A stretch of DNA of 64,000 nt, taken from NCBI RefSeq assembly GCF_020687825.1, contig NZ_JAJEWP010000002.1, positions 248,001-312,000 of the forward strand. Reading direction: 5' to 3'. The position numbers and the translations under genes are program-made. Below the pieces are notes generated by a model. That model ran no database searches and was not told the origin of the DNA. It saw nothing but the letters and a program-made list of their open reading frames with translations. The stretch is from Fluctibacter halophilus (lineage in GTDB: Bacteria; Pseudomonadota; Gammaproteobacteria; Enterobacterales; Alteromonadaceae). Each line of letters starts with the position of its first letter. The first letter of the stretch is position 1. This document shows positions 26,365-34,415 of the stretch, piece by piece.

Positions 26365-27381
26365 TCAGGCCGGTACGAAATAACACAAACAATCTGACAA
26401 GGCGATGTCAGCACGATTGGTGATCATAAACAGTTTAAGGTCGCGGGTGGGGCGCAATACGCCCTCTGCGGCGCTGAAAAACTGCCCAACGTCCATGTCG
26501 CTGCGATCCAGGTGACACAAGTCGTTCAGTTCCTGTCTGTCCAGCCAGGCCAGGGTTTGTCCCGCAGGTGTGATGCCATGGTTAAACCGTTCGATGTCGC
26601 GACAAAACGTCATATTGAACCCCGGCTCTCTGCGTTCAGCGTAGGTGATGCGCACGTGGGGTTTGATCTCCAGGCGACGGGGATGGTGCAGCACTTCAAG
26701 GGGGCGTTGATGTCGATAAGGTAATCCATTGCTGAGCAGTGAAACGATGCCCTGATAAGCATTTAAATCGGCGTGAGGGTCATTGGCGCCGCCGGCTTCA
26801 ACGGTGACTATCGGGCAACCCAGCGACTGTTCCATCAACGAACCCAGACGGATGTCGGTGACAATCAACCGTTCAGCGAACACGCTGGCCAAATGTTGGA
26901 TGTGTGGCGTATTCGCGGTGCTGACACAAAAACCTGGCCCGCTTCCGGAGGTGTTATGCACATCAATGATCCAGCTCGGTTGCGCCTGGCGCAAACAGGA
27001 AAGTATGTCCGCTGCGAGCTGCCCTTGCGCATCTTCGATTGGCCCATCAAAGCAGCGATTCAGGTCGCGTGCATTTGGCGGCATGCGATGGGTGTAGCGA
27101 GGTTCGGTCCGAGCCGCCTCGACCGAGGCGATGATAACCCGGGTGGTGTGACGCACCGCAATGTTGCTGTGCAATACCTTGTGCAGGGCTTTGAGGCCGG
27201 ACGGTTCATTACCATGCAACAGTGTGACCATGGCCTGCCACGGACCTGGCTGGGAGCCGAGCAGATCAAAATAACACGGGCCGGGCAGGTGCTCGAGCCA
27301 GTCATGATAGGAGTCGCCTAATGGGATCCTTAGCGCTGTCCATTGCCCCTCGACCAGAGGGCTTACCGTGATCACCGCCAT
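26365..27381 (-). CDS. Succinylglutamate desuccinylase/aspartoacylase family zinc hydrolase
   Basis: The product is 338 aa. The zinc site of the family is present: LLHGNEPSGLKAL gives His and Glu, and WIIDVHNTSGSG gives the third ligand His. The catalytic Glu is probably the one in VEAGG. The fold is M14-like, cleaving an N-acyl or amide bond of a small amino-acid derivative. The gene overlaps the upstream GCS2-like ligase by ten bases and is co-translated with it. A ligase and a hydrolase of amide bonds side by side suggest one metabolite being made and broken or exchanged; the substrate is not known. Confidence 0.8.
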   Translation of the reverse strand: MAVITVSPLVEGQWTALRIPLGDSYHDWLEHLPGPCYFDLLGSQPGPWQAMVTLLHGNEPSGLKALHKVLHSNIAVRHTTRVIIASVEAARTEPRYTHRMPPNARDLNRCFDGPIEDAQGQLAADILSCLRQAQPSWIIDVHNTSGSGPGFCVSTANTPHIQHLASVFAERLIVTDIRLGSLMEQSLGCPIVTVEAGGANDPHADLNAYQGIVSLLSNGLPYRHQRPLEVLHHPRRLEIKPHVRITYAERREPGFNMTFCRDIERFNHGITPAGQTLAWLDRQELNDLCHLDRSDMDVGQFFSAAEGVLRPTRDLKLFMITNRADIALSDCLCYFVPA

Positions 27382-28823
27382 GTAGACACCGGTTCACCGC
27401 TGCGACAATGGCGCACATAGTCGGTCAGCATCAGTTTCAGGCTTTGTTCGTCGTCAAAGGTTTGGTTGTAACCTGCCAATGTGCGCAATTGCCATTGGGC
27501 ACCGGTCTGTCCGTTTGCAACACGTTGTTCAATGACCTGCATAAGACGGTCGACCTCACTGCGCACCACCCCAATGCTGCTCAATCCGTCTGCGGCATCG
27601 CCCAATAGCGTCTGTACAATGTCCCGCGCCTTGCGGGTTTGGGGGTGATGCTGACCAACCTGTGGCCAGATGAGTTCAGCGTCCAATCCGTGTTGTGCTG
27701 CGCGGTAGAAGTTGTACTCGGCATAGTTGAACGGCAGGGCCTGAATGGCCGCATCGATGCGCTGACTGAGGGCGATGGTCAAGCCGATAATGAACGCTGC
27801 ATTGGCCATCATATCAATGTTGGTGGGGCCGGCGGGCAAGGCACGGTATTCAATCCGCAGGTGGGGGCCGTGCTGGGCATCGAATATCGCCCTGTTCCAG
27901 CGCCATATGGTGCCATGATGCAGGTTAAGCTCGGCGAAGTCGTCCCGATCAGACGAGGACAGGTAGGGCAGGATAGGTGGATACAGATTCACACTTTCAG
28001 CGAACTGCTCTACCGGGCTGTGACGCATCCAGCCATGCCCGAAACACACCCGTGCCGGATGTCGCCATTCACTCAGGCCTCGGGCACGGTGATCTATCGA
28101 TTGTTTGAACAATGCGATGCGGGTTTCCTGCCACAAGCGTTTACCGAGAAATAACGGCGAGTTGCCCGCCACGGCAAGGGCAAGCGGGGTGACCAGTTGG
28201 GCGGCGTTGTACTGGGCGACAAAGTGTTGTCGGGGGACGCGCAAATGGACCTGAAAAGACGTGTTGGCACCTTCCAGGGTCACCTCATCACTGTGCATAT
28301 TGATGTAGTCTTCGCCACGAATGTGGATAGCAAAGGGACCCCCCCGCAATACTCTGAGCTCGCGGGTCAGGGCGCGATAACGGGGTTTATCGCTCATAAA
28401 GCGGCGTTCAAGGTGTATGGGTTTGAGGGTGGGCAGAATGCCAATCGGCACGATTTGGGTGTTAATGGAGGCTGCATAGTCGCTGATCCGTGTCATGATC
28501 GGGGACAATTCGTCCTGCATGGCCTGAAACGGTGTCCCGGTAGCACTGACCGGGCTGAGGTTGTACTCGAGATTGAAGCGATTGAGCTCTTCCTGCAGTT
28601 GTGGATGGGCCATGTGGTTAAGGATTTCCTGGTTAACCGGCATCGGTAACAGGTTGTCATCCACCAGGTACATTTCCAGCTCCGCACCCAGTGACACCGT
28701 ATCGGCCGAGCATTGCGGGTGCTGCATGGCGTCTTCCAATGCAGCCAACTGAGCCTGTAAACGGCCGTTGAACTGCTGTCGTTCTGCTTCGCTGAACGTA
28801 TCCCTATCAAAATTTTGCCCCAT
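27372..28823 (-). CDS. Glutamate-cysteine ligase family protein (GCS2-like carboxylate-amine ligase)
   Basis: The product is 483 aa. GAELEMYLVDDN near residues 46-57 is the first metal/ATP motif (E-x-E) of the GCS2 superfamily. Further support comes from GPFAIHIRGEDYINMHSDEVTLEGANTSFQVHL and LRIEYRALPAGPTNIDM. The superfamily makes gamma-glutamyl or other amide bonds with ATP; true GshA in gammaproteobacteria is a different family, so this is probably not the glutathione enzyme. GGAG lies six bases before ATG. A perfect FNR-type palindrome sits about 57 bases upstream. The aspartoacylase-family gene follows, overlapping by ten bases. Confidence 0.78.
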   Translation of the reverse strand: MGQNFDRDTFSEAERQQFNGRLQAQLAALEDAMQHPQCSADTVSLGAELEMYLVDDNLLPMPVNQEILNHMAHPQLQEELNRFNLEYNLSPVSATGTPFQAMQDELSPIMTRISDYAASINTQIVPIGILPTLKPIHLERRFMSDKPRYRALTRELRVLRGGPFAIHIRGEDYINMHSDEVTLEGANTSFQVHLRVPRQHFVAQYNAAQLVTPLALAVAGNSPLFLGKRLWQETRIALFKQSIDHRARGLSEWRHPARVCFGHGWMRHSPVEQFAESVNLYPPILPYLSSSDRDDFAELNLHHGTIWRWNRAIFDAQHGPHLRIEYRALPAGPTNIDMMANAAFIIGLTIALSQRIDAAIQALPFNYAEYNFYRAAQHGLDAELIWPQVGQHHPQTRKARDIVQTLLGDAADGLSSIGVVRSEVDRLMQVIEQRVANGQTGAQWQLRTLAGYNQTFDDEQSLKLMLTDYVRHCRSGEPVSTWR

Positions 28824-28879
28824 GGCGTGCTCCGATGGTCGTCATACACTTCACGTTACCGCGTCTTGGCATGGGTACC

Positions 28880-28893
28880 CTTGATGTACATCA
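28880..28893. promoter_or_regulatory. FNR/Anr-type palindrome
   Basis: TTGATGTACATCAA matches the FNR consensus TTGAT-N4-ATCAA at every defined position, and the palindrome extends to CTTGATGTACATCAAG. It lies 57 bases upstream of the GCS2-like gene. A weak -10 (TAACGT on the minus strand, 28858-28853) is at about the spacing expected for FNR activation. Confidence 0.6.
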
Positions 28894-28896
28894 AGC

Positions 28897-28917
28897 TCAT
28901 TGACCTGATCAGTCAAT
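28897..28917. repeat. 21-bp inverted repeat next to the FNR-type site
   Basis: CATTGAC and GTCAATG are 7-base arms around CTGATCA. It lies three bases from the FNR-like palindrome and upstream of it relative to the GCS2-like gene. It may be a second operator. Confidence 0.5.
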
Positions 28918-28990
28918 GTTGTGAAGGTTTTCAATCAGTTAAGACTAGCAGTGAGGAGCAGAAAATGCGCAATCGATGGGCGTATAAAGT

Positions 28991-29018
28991 GACAACCCGC
29001 CGATGCTGGCGGGTTGTC
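28991..29018 (-). terminator. Terminator of the secreted nuclease gene
   Basis: GACAACCCGCC and GGCGGGTTGTC form a perfect 11-bp stem around a six-base loop, just downstream of the nuclease stop on the minus strand, followed by ACTTTATA. Confidence 0.65.
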
Positions 29019-29025
29019 GTACGGA

Positions 29026-30633
29026 TCAGTTGCCCCAGATTTGGGTGACAAATTCCGGGTGGTCTACGAAGGGGTTGCGATTGCCCTGGAAGGTATGCGC
29101 GGCATCGTTGCGATCCAACTCCTTCTGACTGACCGGGTCCTGGGCATGCCATTGTTTAAGCAGCGTCAGGAACCAGTTTTCGAACACCTGATCGGAAGAA
29201 CCATTGAGGACCGCATCGCCATAGCTGCTGTTGTTCTGCCAGCTGCCGATTTGGCTCTGGTAGCGGGTCGCCATGTAGAAGTAGGCGCGCGCCAGATCCC
29301 CTTTGTACTCATCGATGGGTTCAAACACGGTACCGGAGTATCCAATACCACTCGCTGCGCTGCCCAGACGTGAGCCATTCATGGACGTAAAAGTGGCGCT
29401 GCCGACCAGGCCATAGGGGAAGCTGCTGCGCTTGCTGTTGACGTAGCCGTCGCTGGCGAAGATATGGTGTACGTCTGAATTCATCGGCTCGATGGCACCA
29501 CCAAACCAGCTACGGGGAAAACTATGTTCACGGTTGTAGCAGTCAGCTTCACTATTATAGGTGCCACATTGATCGCTCACCGCAGTGTACACATACGGGT
29601 CACTGCCAATGGGGTTTTCCGAGTAAATGTCCAGAATACTGCCATCCTGCTCAAATGTGGTATCCAGTTCGTGACTGGCATAGAAGGTCCACAGCGCGCC
29701 ATAGCCCTGGGCCGTGTGATTACCAATGATGGTTGCCAGTTGCGTTTTCAGCGCATAACCGCTGAGTCCCTCGGCACTCTGGTAGTAACTGTCCAGCGGG
29801 GGCGTTGACCCACCGCCACCAAGGCTGAATGCCGTGATGTCGGCGCTGGTGAAGCTACCGCCCGAGGCAAGCACGGTACTGCCATGCGTCAGTGAATAGC
29901 TGCCGTTGCCATAGCTGCAGCAAATGCCGTCACCGTAGCTGTCCAGTACCGACAATGTATAGTTACCGTCTGCCAGGCACAGAGACTCTTCGACAGTTTG
30001 GTTGTTGCCATAACCACTGCCACTGGCAACCACTGCCTGACCATCGTCGATTTGCCAGCTGGTTTCGCTGCCGTAGTCATCGGTGGTCAGGTTGAAGGTC
30101 AGCCCGTTGCTGGCACAGCCGCCTGTGCCACCGCCGCCTGTGCCGCCGTTGTGTGGCATGTAGTCATCGACCCACACCAATTCACTGCCATCAAACCCGC
30201 TGACATCGTAGAAGCGCAGACCCACTTCAATGCTGCCACTGCTGGCGGGCTGGTAGGTGTAGCTGAGTTGCTGCCATTGATTAAGCAGCGTCGGATCCGA
30301 ATAGCTCAGGTAGCCATCGACATAAAGGCGCGCTTTGATACCGCCTTCGGTGTGGCGTACCCAGACGCTGAAGGTCTGTGGCTGCCCGGCACTGACACTG
30401 ACGGTTTGGCGTAAATCGGTATTGCCCTGGGTCGCTGTATTGACCCAAACCTGTGCAGACAGGCTGCCCTGGTATACGGTTGACGCATCCGGTTGCACAG
30501 AAATGCCACTGTCGATGGTGGTCCAGCCGTCAGGTTGATTGCCGGTCCAGTCTTCGAAATGGCCGTTTTGGAGGTTGCCGAATGCGGTGTTGCTGAGCAG
30601 GGCTGCAGCAAACAAAATAGGGGTTGTTTTCAT
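29026..30633 (-). CDS. Secreted EndA-type nuclease with two N-terminal accessory domains
   Basis: The product is 535 aa. A signal peptide covers residues 1-19 (cleavage near AFG). Residues about 20-155 look like a carbohydrate-binding-module-type jelly roll. After a Gly-rich linker, residues about 168-275 carry the repeat-like domain with TTDDYGSETSW and DSYGDGICCSYGNGSY, a Ca/Cys-containing module found in secreted marine enzymes. The C-terminal 255 residues are endonuclease I: REHSFPRSWF holds the catalytic His and Pro, and NSDVHHIFASDGYVNSKRS the metal site. It should degrade extracellular DNA outside the cell as a nutrient. Monocistronic, with its own terminator. Confidence 0.9.
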   Translation of the reverse strand: MKTTPILFAAALLSNTAFGNLQNGHFEDWTGNQPDGWTTIDSGISVQPDASTVYQGSLSAQVWVNTATQGNTDLRQTVSVSAGQPQTFSVWVRHTEGGIKARLYVDGYLSYSDPTLLNQWQQLSYTYQPASSGSIEVGLRFYDVSGFDGSELVWVDDYMPHNGGTGGGGTGGCASNGLTFNLTTDDYGSETSWQIDDGQAVVASGSGYGNNQTVEESLCLADGNYTLSVLDSYGDGICCSYGNGSYSLTHGSTVLASGGSFTSADITAFSLGGGGSTPPLDSYYQSAEGLSGYALKTQLATIIGNHTAQGYGALWTFYASHELDTTFEQDGSILDIYSENPIGSDPYVYTAVSDQCGTYNSEADCYNREHSFPRSWFGGAIEPMNSDVHHIFASDGYVNSKRSSFPYGLVGSATFTSMNGSRLGSAASGIGYSGTVFEPIDEYKGDLARAYFYMATRYQSQIGSWQNNSSYGDAVLNGSSDQVFENWFLTLLKQWHAQDPVSQKELDRNDAAHTFQGNRNPFVDHPEFVTQIWGN

Positions 30634-30747
30634 GAGACGTCTCTTCGTTATTATTGTTATGTGATCAAAAAACCACCAAACAACCCTACGTCACCGGTGT
30701 GACAATGTCATGTCATTTCGGTTAAAAAAATAACCTTTTGTTGCTCC

Positions 30748-31962
30748 TCATCCAGTCATCGTTATCGGGCACACGGTGGCATGAAACTGCTGTTGCTCCC
30801 GGTGCGTCAGCAACTGATAATCAAAACGCGCCAGTAACTGTTCGACGATTTGCATGCCCAGACCAAAGCCCGGCGTTGGTGATGCGGGATCAAAGGGGTT
30901 GCTGACGATCACGCCCTGTTCGGTGGCGCTAATGCTGATGGTGCCGGGGTTACCGGGGCCACAATTGCAATGGGAAAAGGCATTGGCCAGCAGGTTGCTT
31001 AGTACCACCGTTACGACATCGGGCGGTAAGATCAGCGATGTTGTGACCGTGTCCTGTACCTGAACGGACAGGTTTCGCTTTTGGATTTCGTTGTGGTAAG
31101 TCTCCAGCACCTGATCCAATTCCGGCTTCAGCGCGGTTGGGTCGGTCCATTGGCTTTGGCTGCTCAGCCACAGGAATGCATTGCTGATGTTCTCCATACG
31201 GCGCAACGCTTTGTCCAGCCTGGCGTCGGCTTTGTCACCCTGCTGTGGATAGGTCTGGCGCAGTTCCAGCGCTTGTTTGGCGACGTGCAGCGGGGTGCGT
31301 AGTTCATGGCTGATCCCGCGATTGAAGGCCAATTGCTCCGACAACGATTGTTCCCGCTCCGTCCAGGCTTGCTGCAAGGCTTGTATCACGGCGTGCAGAT
31401 CCTGCTCAGCGATGTCCATCTCCAGTTCATTGACACGACCACTGGTGTGTGGGGCCTTAACCGCATCGACCAGGCGATTAAACGGGGTTAACACATTGCG
31501 TGACAGGCGGCGGGCAATCAGTACAGCGATGCCCGCAACCACCAGAAATATCAAGGTGTACACCGTGGCCAGTTCTGGCAGACTGCGATTGACCAGCATT
31601 CGTTCGGTTACCCTGAATGCCAACAATGCTGATGTTGTGTCCGGCAGGGGAACCACGCGCAAATGATAGTATTCACTGTCCCGCGCCAGTTCGTAGGTGA
31701 GTCGTCCCGGCGTGACAACATCGGCAAAAGGGGATTGTTCGACGTTGCGATAAAACACCATGTCTTGACTGATTTCCTGACCGTTCACGAGTACGGGGTG
31801 TGCATTGGTAATGTGGTCAGCCTGGCGGGCCAGTTCATGATCGAAAAAATTGTCTTCCACCACAAACAGACTGACCAGTGACAGTGCGGCAAACACCACC
31901 GTCATACCCAACACCAACATCAGCATGGCGCGATGCAGTTTCTGATTAAGGCTCCTGGCCAT
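30748..31962 (-). CDS. Sensor histidine kinase
   Basis: The product is 404 aa. Two membrane segments (about 13-35 and 130-150) flank a periplasmic sensor loop of about 95 residues, then a HAMP-like linker. The phospho-accepting His219 is in HELRTP. The ATPase domain has the N-box LSNLLANAFSHCN and the GFGLGMQIV G2 box, but where a G1 Asp is expected the sequence reads VSNPFD, that is Asn in place of Asp. It starts two bases after the response regulator gene ends and forms a two-component pair with it. The signal is unknown. Confidence 0.9.
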   Translation of the reverse strand: MARSLNQKLHRAMLMLVLGMTVVFAALSLVSLFVVEDNFFDHELARQADHITNAHPVLVNGQEISQDMVFYRNVEQSPFADVVTPGRLTYELARDSEYYHLRVVPLPDTTSALLAFRVTERMLVNRSLPELATVYTLIFLVVAGIAVLIARRLSRNVLTPFNRLVDAVKAPHTSGRVNELEMDIAEQDLHAVIQALQQAWTEREQSLSEQLAFNRGISHELRTPLHVAKQALELRQTYPQQGDKADARLDKALRRMENISNAFLWLSSQSQWTDPTALKPELDQVLETYHNEIQKRNLSVQVQDTVTTSLILPPDVVTVVLSNLLANAFSHCNCGPGNPGTISISATEQGVIVSNPFDPASPTPGFGLGMQIVEQLLARFDYQLLTHREQQQFHATVCPITMTG

Positions 31963-31963
31963 C

Positions 31964-32641
31964 TCAGCTCACCTGTTCCAATTGATAGCCAATGCCTTTA
32001 ACCGTTGCCACCGAGACATTGCTGCCGGCAGTTTGCAGCGCTTTGCGGACACGGTAAATATTGGCTCGCAAGGGATCGCTCTGCGGTGTTTCGTCGGGCC
32101 ACAGCGCGCGACACAACTGGGCGCTTGATGCGGGTTGCGGTGCCTGGCGGATCAATTCGTTGAGCAGTGCGATCCCGGTGCTGTGGATGGGTAGGGGATT
32201 GCCGTTCACAAAGGCGGCGGTTTTGTTGGCATTGACTGACAGGTCGCCAAATTTTCGTTCATCACCGGGCAACTGGCTACGTTGAGACAATACGCTGACC
32301 CTTGCCGCCAATTCCGCCATTGAAAAGGGTTTGGTCAGGTAGTCCCACGCACCGTGGGAAAAACCGTCCAGTTTGTCCTGTTCACTGTTATTGGCCGTGA
32401 TCATCAGTACGGGTACACACGCCAGCGGCGACGACAGTTTGAGGCTCTGGCACACGGACAAACCATCCTGACCAGGCAGGTTTATGTCAAGGATCAGCAA
32501 ATCATAGCGGTTCTGTTCCAGCAGTTGCAGGGCATGGTCGCCACGGTAGGCAAAATCCAGTGTGTAGCCAAGGGGCTCGAGGGTGTCGGCCAATCCTTCG
32601 GCAATATCAATGTCGTCTTCGACGATAAGCACATGGGTCAT
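31964..32641 (-). CDS. OmpR-family response regulator
   Basis: The product is 225 aa. The receiver domain has the acidic pair Glu8/Asp9, phospho-acceptor Asp52 in LLILDINLPG and the conserved KPF motif. The C-terminal winged-helix domain includes LRANIYRVRKALQ, with the recognition helix, and ends VKGIGYQL as usual. It is the partner of the histidine kinase encoded right after it. Its 220-bp upstream region, shared with a divergent hydrolase gene, has two sets of 11-bp direct repeats that fit binding by an OmpR/PhoB-type dimer, so it may control itself and the hydrolase. Confidence 0.93.
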   Translation of the reverse strand: MTHVLIVEDDIDIAEGLADTLEPLGYTLDFAYRGDHALQLLEQNRYDLLILDINLPGQDGLSVCQSLKLSSPLACVPVLMITANNSEQDKLDGFSHGAWDYLTKPFSMAELAARVSVLSQRSQLPGDERKFGDLSVNANKTAAFVNGNPLPIHSTGIALLNELIRQAPQPASSAQLCRALWPDETPQSDPLRANIYRVRKALQTAGSNVSVATVKGIGYQLEQVS

Positions 32642-32745
32642 GTTGTCGTTTGGTTAACCTGTGTTTGTTTTGGTTGGGTGGTGCAAATCCCAATCTTGGG
32701 GGATGGGTTTGCCGTGTTGTACCCGTGTCACTATACCTGTGCAGG

Positions 32746-32808
32746 GTAACCCGAATGTAACCCCGTTTTACATGCCATTTTACCCAGGTTACATGGCGGT
32801 TACATGGC
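32746..32808. repeat. Two pairs of 11-bp spaced direct repeats, putative response-regulator operator
   Basis: GTAACC occurs twice 11 bp apart (about 32746-32762), and GGTTACATGGC occurs as a perfect tandem 11-bp repeat at 32787-32797 and 32798-32808 in the opposite sense. Eleven-bp direct repeats are the usual geometry of PhoB/OmpR-family sites. They lie between the divergent response regulator and hydrolase genes. Confidence 0.55.
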
Positions 32809-32879
32809 GGAGGTTAGACTCTATCACACTGAATTGCCTCATGTATCAGGCAGATTAAACCTTGAAATGGAGTATCGTC

Positions 32880-33848
32880 ATGCAAACCGCCAAACGTGTT
32901 TTTTACATTGTTGTTGCCTTTGGATTAGTGCTTGGGGCCTTGTGGTATGGCATTTTCAGCCTTAAAACACAGGTCGTTTCATCCGAGCAACTGGCGCAGC
33001 GCTACGGGATGGACAACCGTGTACCGACCTTGCACCTTGAGCCACTGGAAGCGGGGGCTTTCGCGTTGTCTTTTGACAGCTATGATGGGCAGAAAGTCGT
33101 CGGACAAATCAGCCTGCCGACCGATGCAACGGGCCCTTATCCGGTCATGTTGGGGCTGCATGCCATGGGACGAAGCTATCCCCGCTGGTGGACTGACAGT
33201 CTGCGTGGCAGCCCAACCCTGACCCATGTGAATGACATCACCGAGCACGCCAACCGGCTGGGCTATGCCGTGATTGCTTTGGACGCCCGCTATCACGGTG
33301 AGCGCAAGGATCCTGACATGGATTTGTTTAAAATCATGCGCAACCTGCACCTGTGGGGGGATCGCGCCGCGTACGAGGACATGATCGTGGGAACTGTCAA
33401 AGACTACCGCTTGCTGATCAATGCGCTGGCGGTTGATCCACGGTTCGACCTGGGTCACCTGGTGGCGACCGGCTACAGTATGGGGGCGCAGATGAGTTTA
33501 CTGTTGGCGGGTCATGACCCACGCATCACCGGTGTTGTGTCGATTGTACCGCCTTATCTGGATGACACCATGGCCGTGGTTGCGCCTAAAAACGCGGTTG
33601 CTAAGATTCAGCAGGCCAAGGTACTGATGATCGTCGCGGATGATGACGAGCACGCTGACGTTGAGGATAGCCGCGCGGTATTTGAGGCCATTCCTGGTCG
33701 CCACAATCGGTTTCATGTGGCCACTGGGGGACACATTCTGCCTGACAATTACGTGCAAACGGTTGCCGATTGGCTGCAGCAACAACGCTTGAATTTATCC
33801 CCCCTGGCCGGTCATCATGAGGGGGCGGCGTCGAACGGCGCTGACTGA
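32880..33848 (+). CDS. Membrane-anchored alpha/beta hydrolase (dienelactone-hydrolase-like)
   Basis: The product is 322 aa. GGAG seven bases before ATG 32880 decides the start; TTG 32862 is rejected. Residues about 5-25 form a signal anchor, so the catalytic domain faces the periplasm. The nucleophile Ser200 is in GYSMG; the catalytic His285 is in GGHILPDN, and an Asp lies near 260 (ADDDEH). ALDARYHGERKD and the GLHAMGR region suggest the acyl-peptidase/dienelactone hydrolase type. Ester or peptide substrate unknown. It is divergent from the two-component system and probably under its control; ygjV follows after 22 bases. Confidence 0.82.
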   Translation: MQTAKRVFYIVVAFGLVLGALWYGIFSLKTQVVSSEQLAQRYGMDNRVPTLHLEPLEAGAFALSFDSYDGQKVVGQISLPTDATGPYPVMLGLHAMGRSYPRWWTDSLRGSPTLTHVNDITEHANRLGYAVIALDARYHGERKDPDMDLFKIMRNLHLWGDRAAYEDMIVGTVKDYRLLINALAVDPRFDLGHLVATGYSMGAQMSLLLAGHDPRITGVVSIVPPYLDDTMAVVAPKNAVAKIQQAKVLMIVADDDEHADVEDSRAVFEAIPGRHNRFHVATGGHILPDNYVQTVADWLQQQRLNLSPLAGHHEGAASNGAD

Positions 33849-33870
33849 TTGAGGGAGTGTGAACTGAGCA

Positions 33871-34383
33871 ATGAATGTGGCCGCAGAAGCGCTGGCAGGG
33901 CTGGCAGTATTACTCAATTTTGTCGGTTATCGACAACCGACCGTAAACCGCTACCGCGCCGTGTCGGCGCTGGCCCTGATGTGCCTGGGCAGCCACTTCC
34001 TGTTGATTGATGCCATGGCGGCAGGGGTGGCGTGCTGGCTGGCTGCCCTGCGCAACCTGGTTGCCTTACGCACCCAGCATGTCAGTGTCGTATGGGGGTT
34101 TGTTGCCCTGAATCTGGGTTTCTTCGCCTATGAATGGTGGTGGCTGGCCCATGGTCCACTGATTTTTGTTGCTTATGCATCGGCCCTGATCTTCACTGTG
34201 GGTTCCATTGTGCTGACCCAGGCGGATGCCATACGCCGCTGGTTTATTCTCGCCGAAGGGCTGGGGTTAGTGTATGCCGTCGCGGTAGGGTCGGTGTTTG
34301 GTACGGTGTTCAACCTGAGCAATCTGGCGAGCATATTTATCAAACTCTATCAACAGCGCCAAGCGCATAAAAAAGGGGGCTAA
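33871..34383 (+). CDS. ygjV: YgjV family inner membrane protein
   Basis: The product is 170 aa. About five to six hydrophobic segments fill the sequence, with the family features LNFVGYRQPT near the N-terminus, a MCLGSHFLLIDA segment, ALRNLVALRT and a terminal SVFGTVFNLSNLASIFIK. E. coli YgjV is an inner membrane protein of unknown function. The last codons and the stop lie inside the hairpin of the terminator that serves the minus-strand isoaspartyl dipeptidase gene. It lies 22 bases behind the hydrolase gene and is probably its operon partner. Confidence 0.82.
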   Translation: MNVAAEALAGLAVLLNFVGYRQPTVNRYRAVSALALMCLGSHFLLIDAMAAGVACWLAALRNLVALRTQHVSVVWGFVALNLGFFAYEWWWLAHGPLIFVAYASALIFTVGSIVLTQADAIRRWFILAEGLGLVYAVAVGSVFGTVFNLSNLASIFIKLYQQRQAHKKGG

Positions 34384-34390
34384 CGCCCCC
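34369..34390 (-). terminator. Terminator of the dipeptidase operon, inside the ygjV 3' end
   Basis: GGGGGC and GCCCCC pair around TAAC (34375-34390), with AAAAAA on the plus strand just before, that is a U tract in the minus-strand transcript. It ends the yfcC-iadA transcript and embeds the ygjV stop codon. Confidence 0.85.
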
Positions 34391-34415
34391 AATAAACGCA
34401 CCAACAGGAAAGGGG

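Noticed and set aside
26357-26371. GGCCT/AGGCC hairpin between convergent genes
   Set aside because: Only five base pairs and no T tract; too weak to call a terminator.
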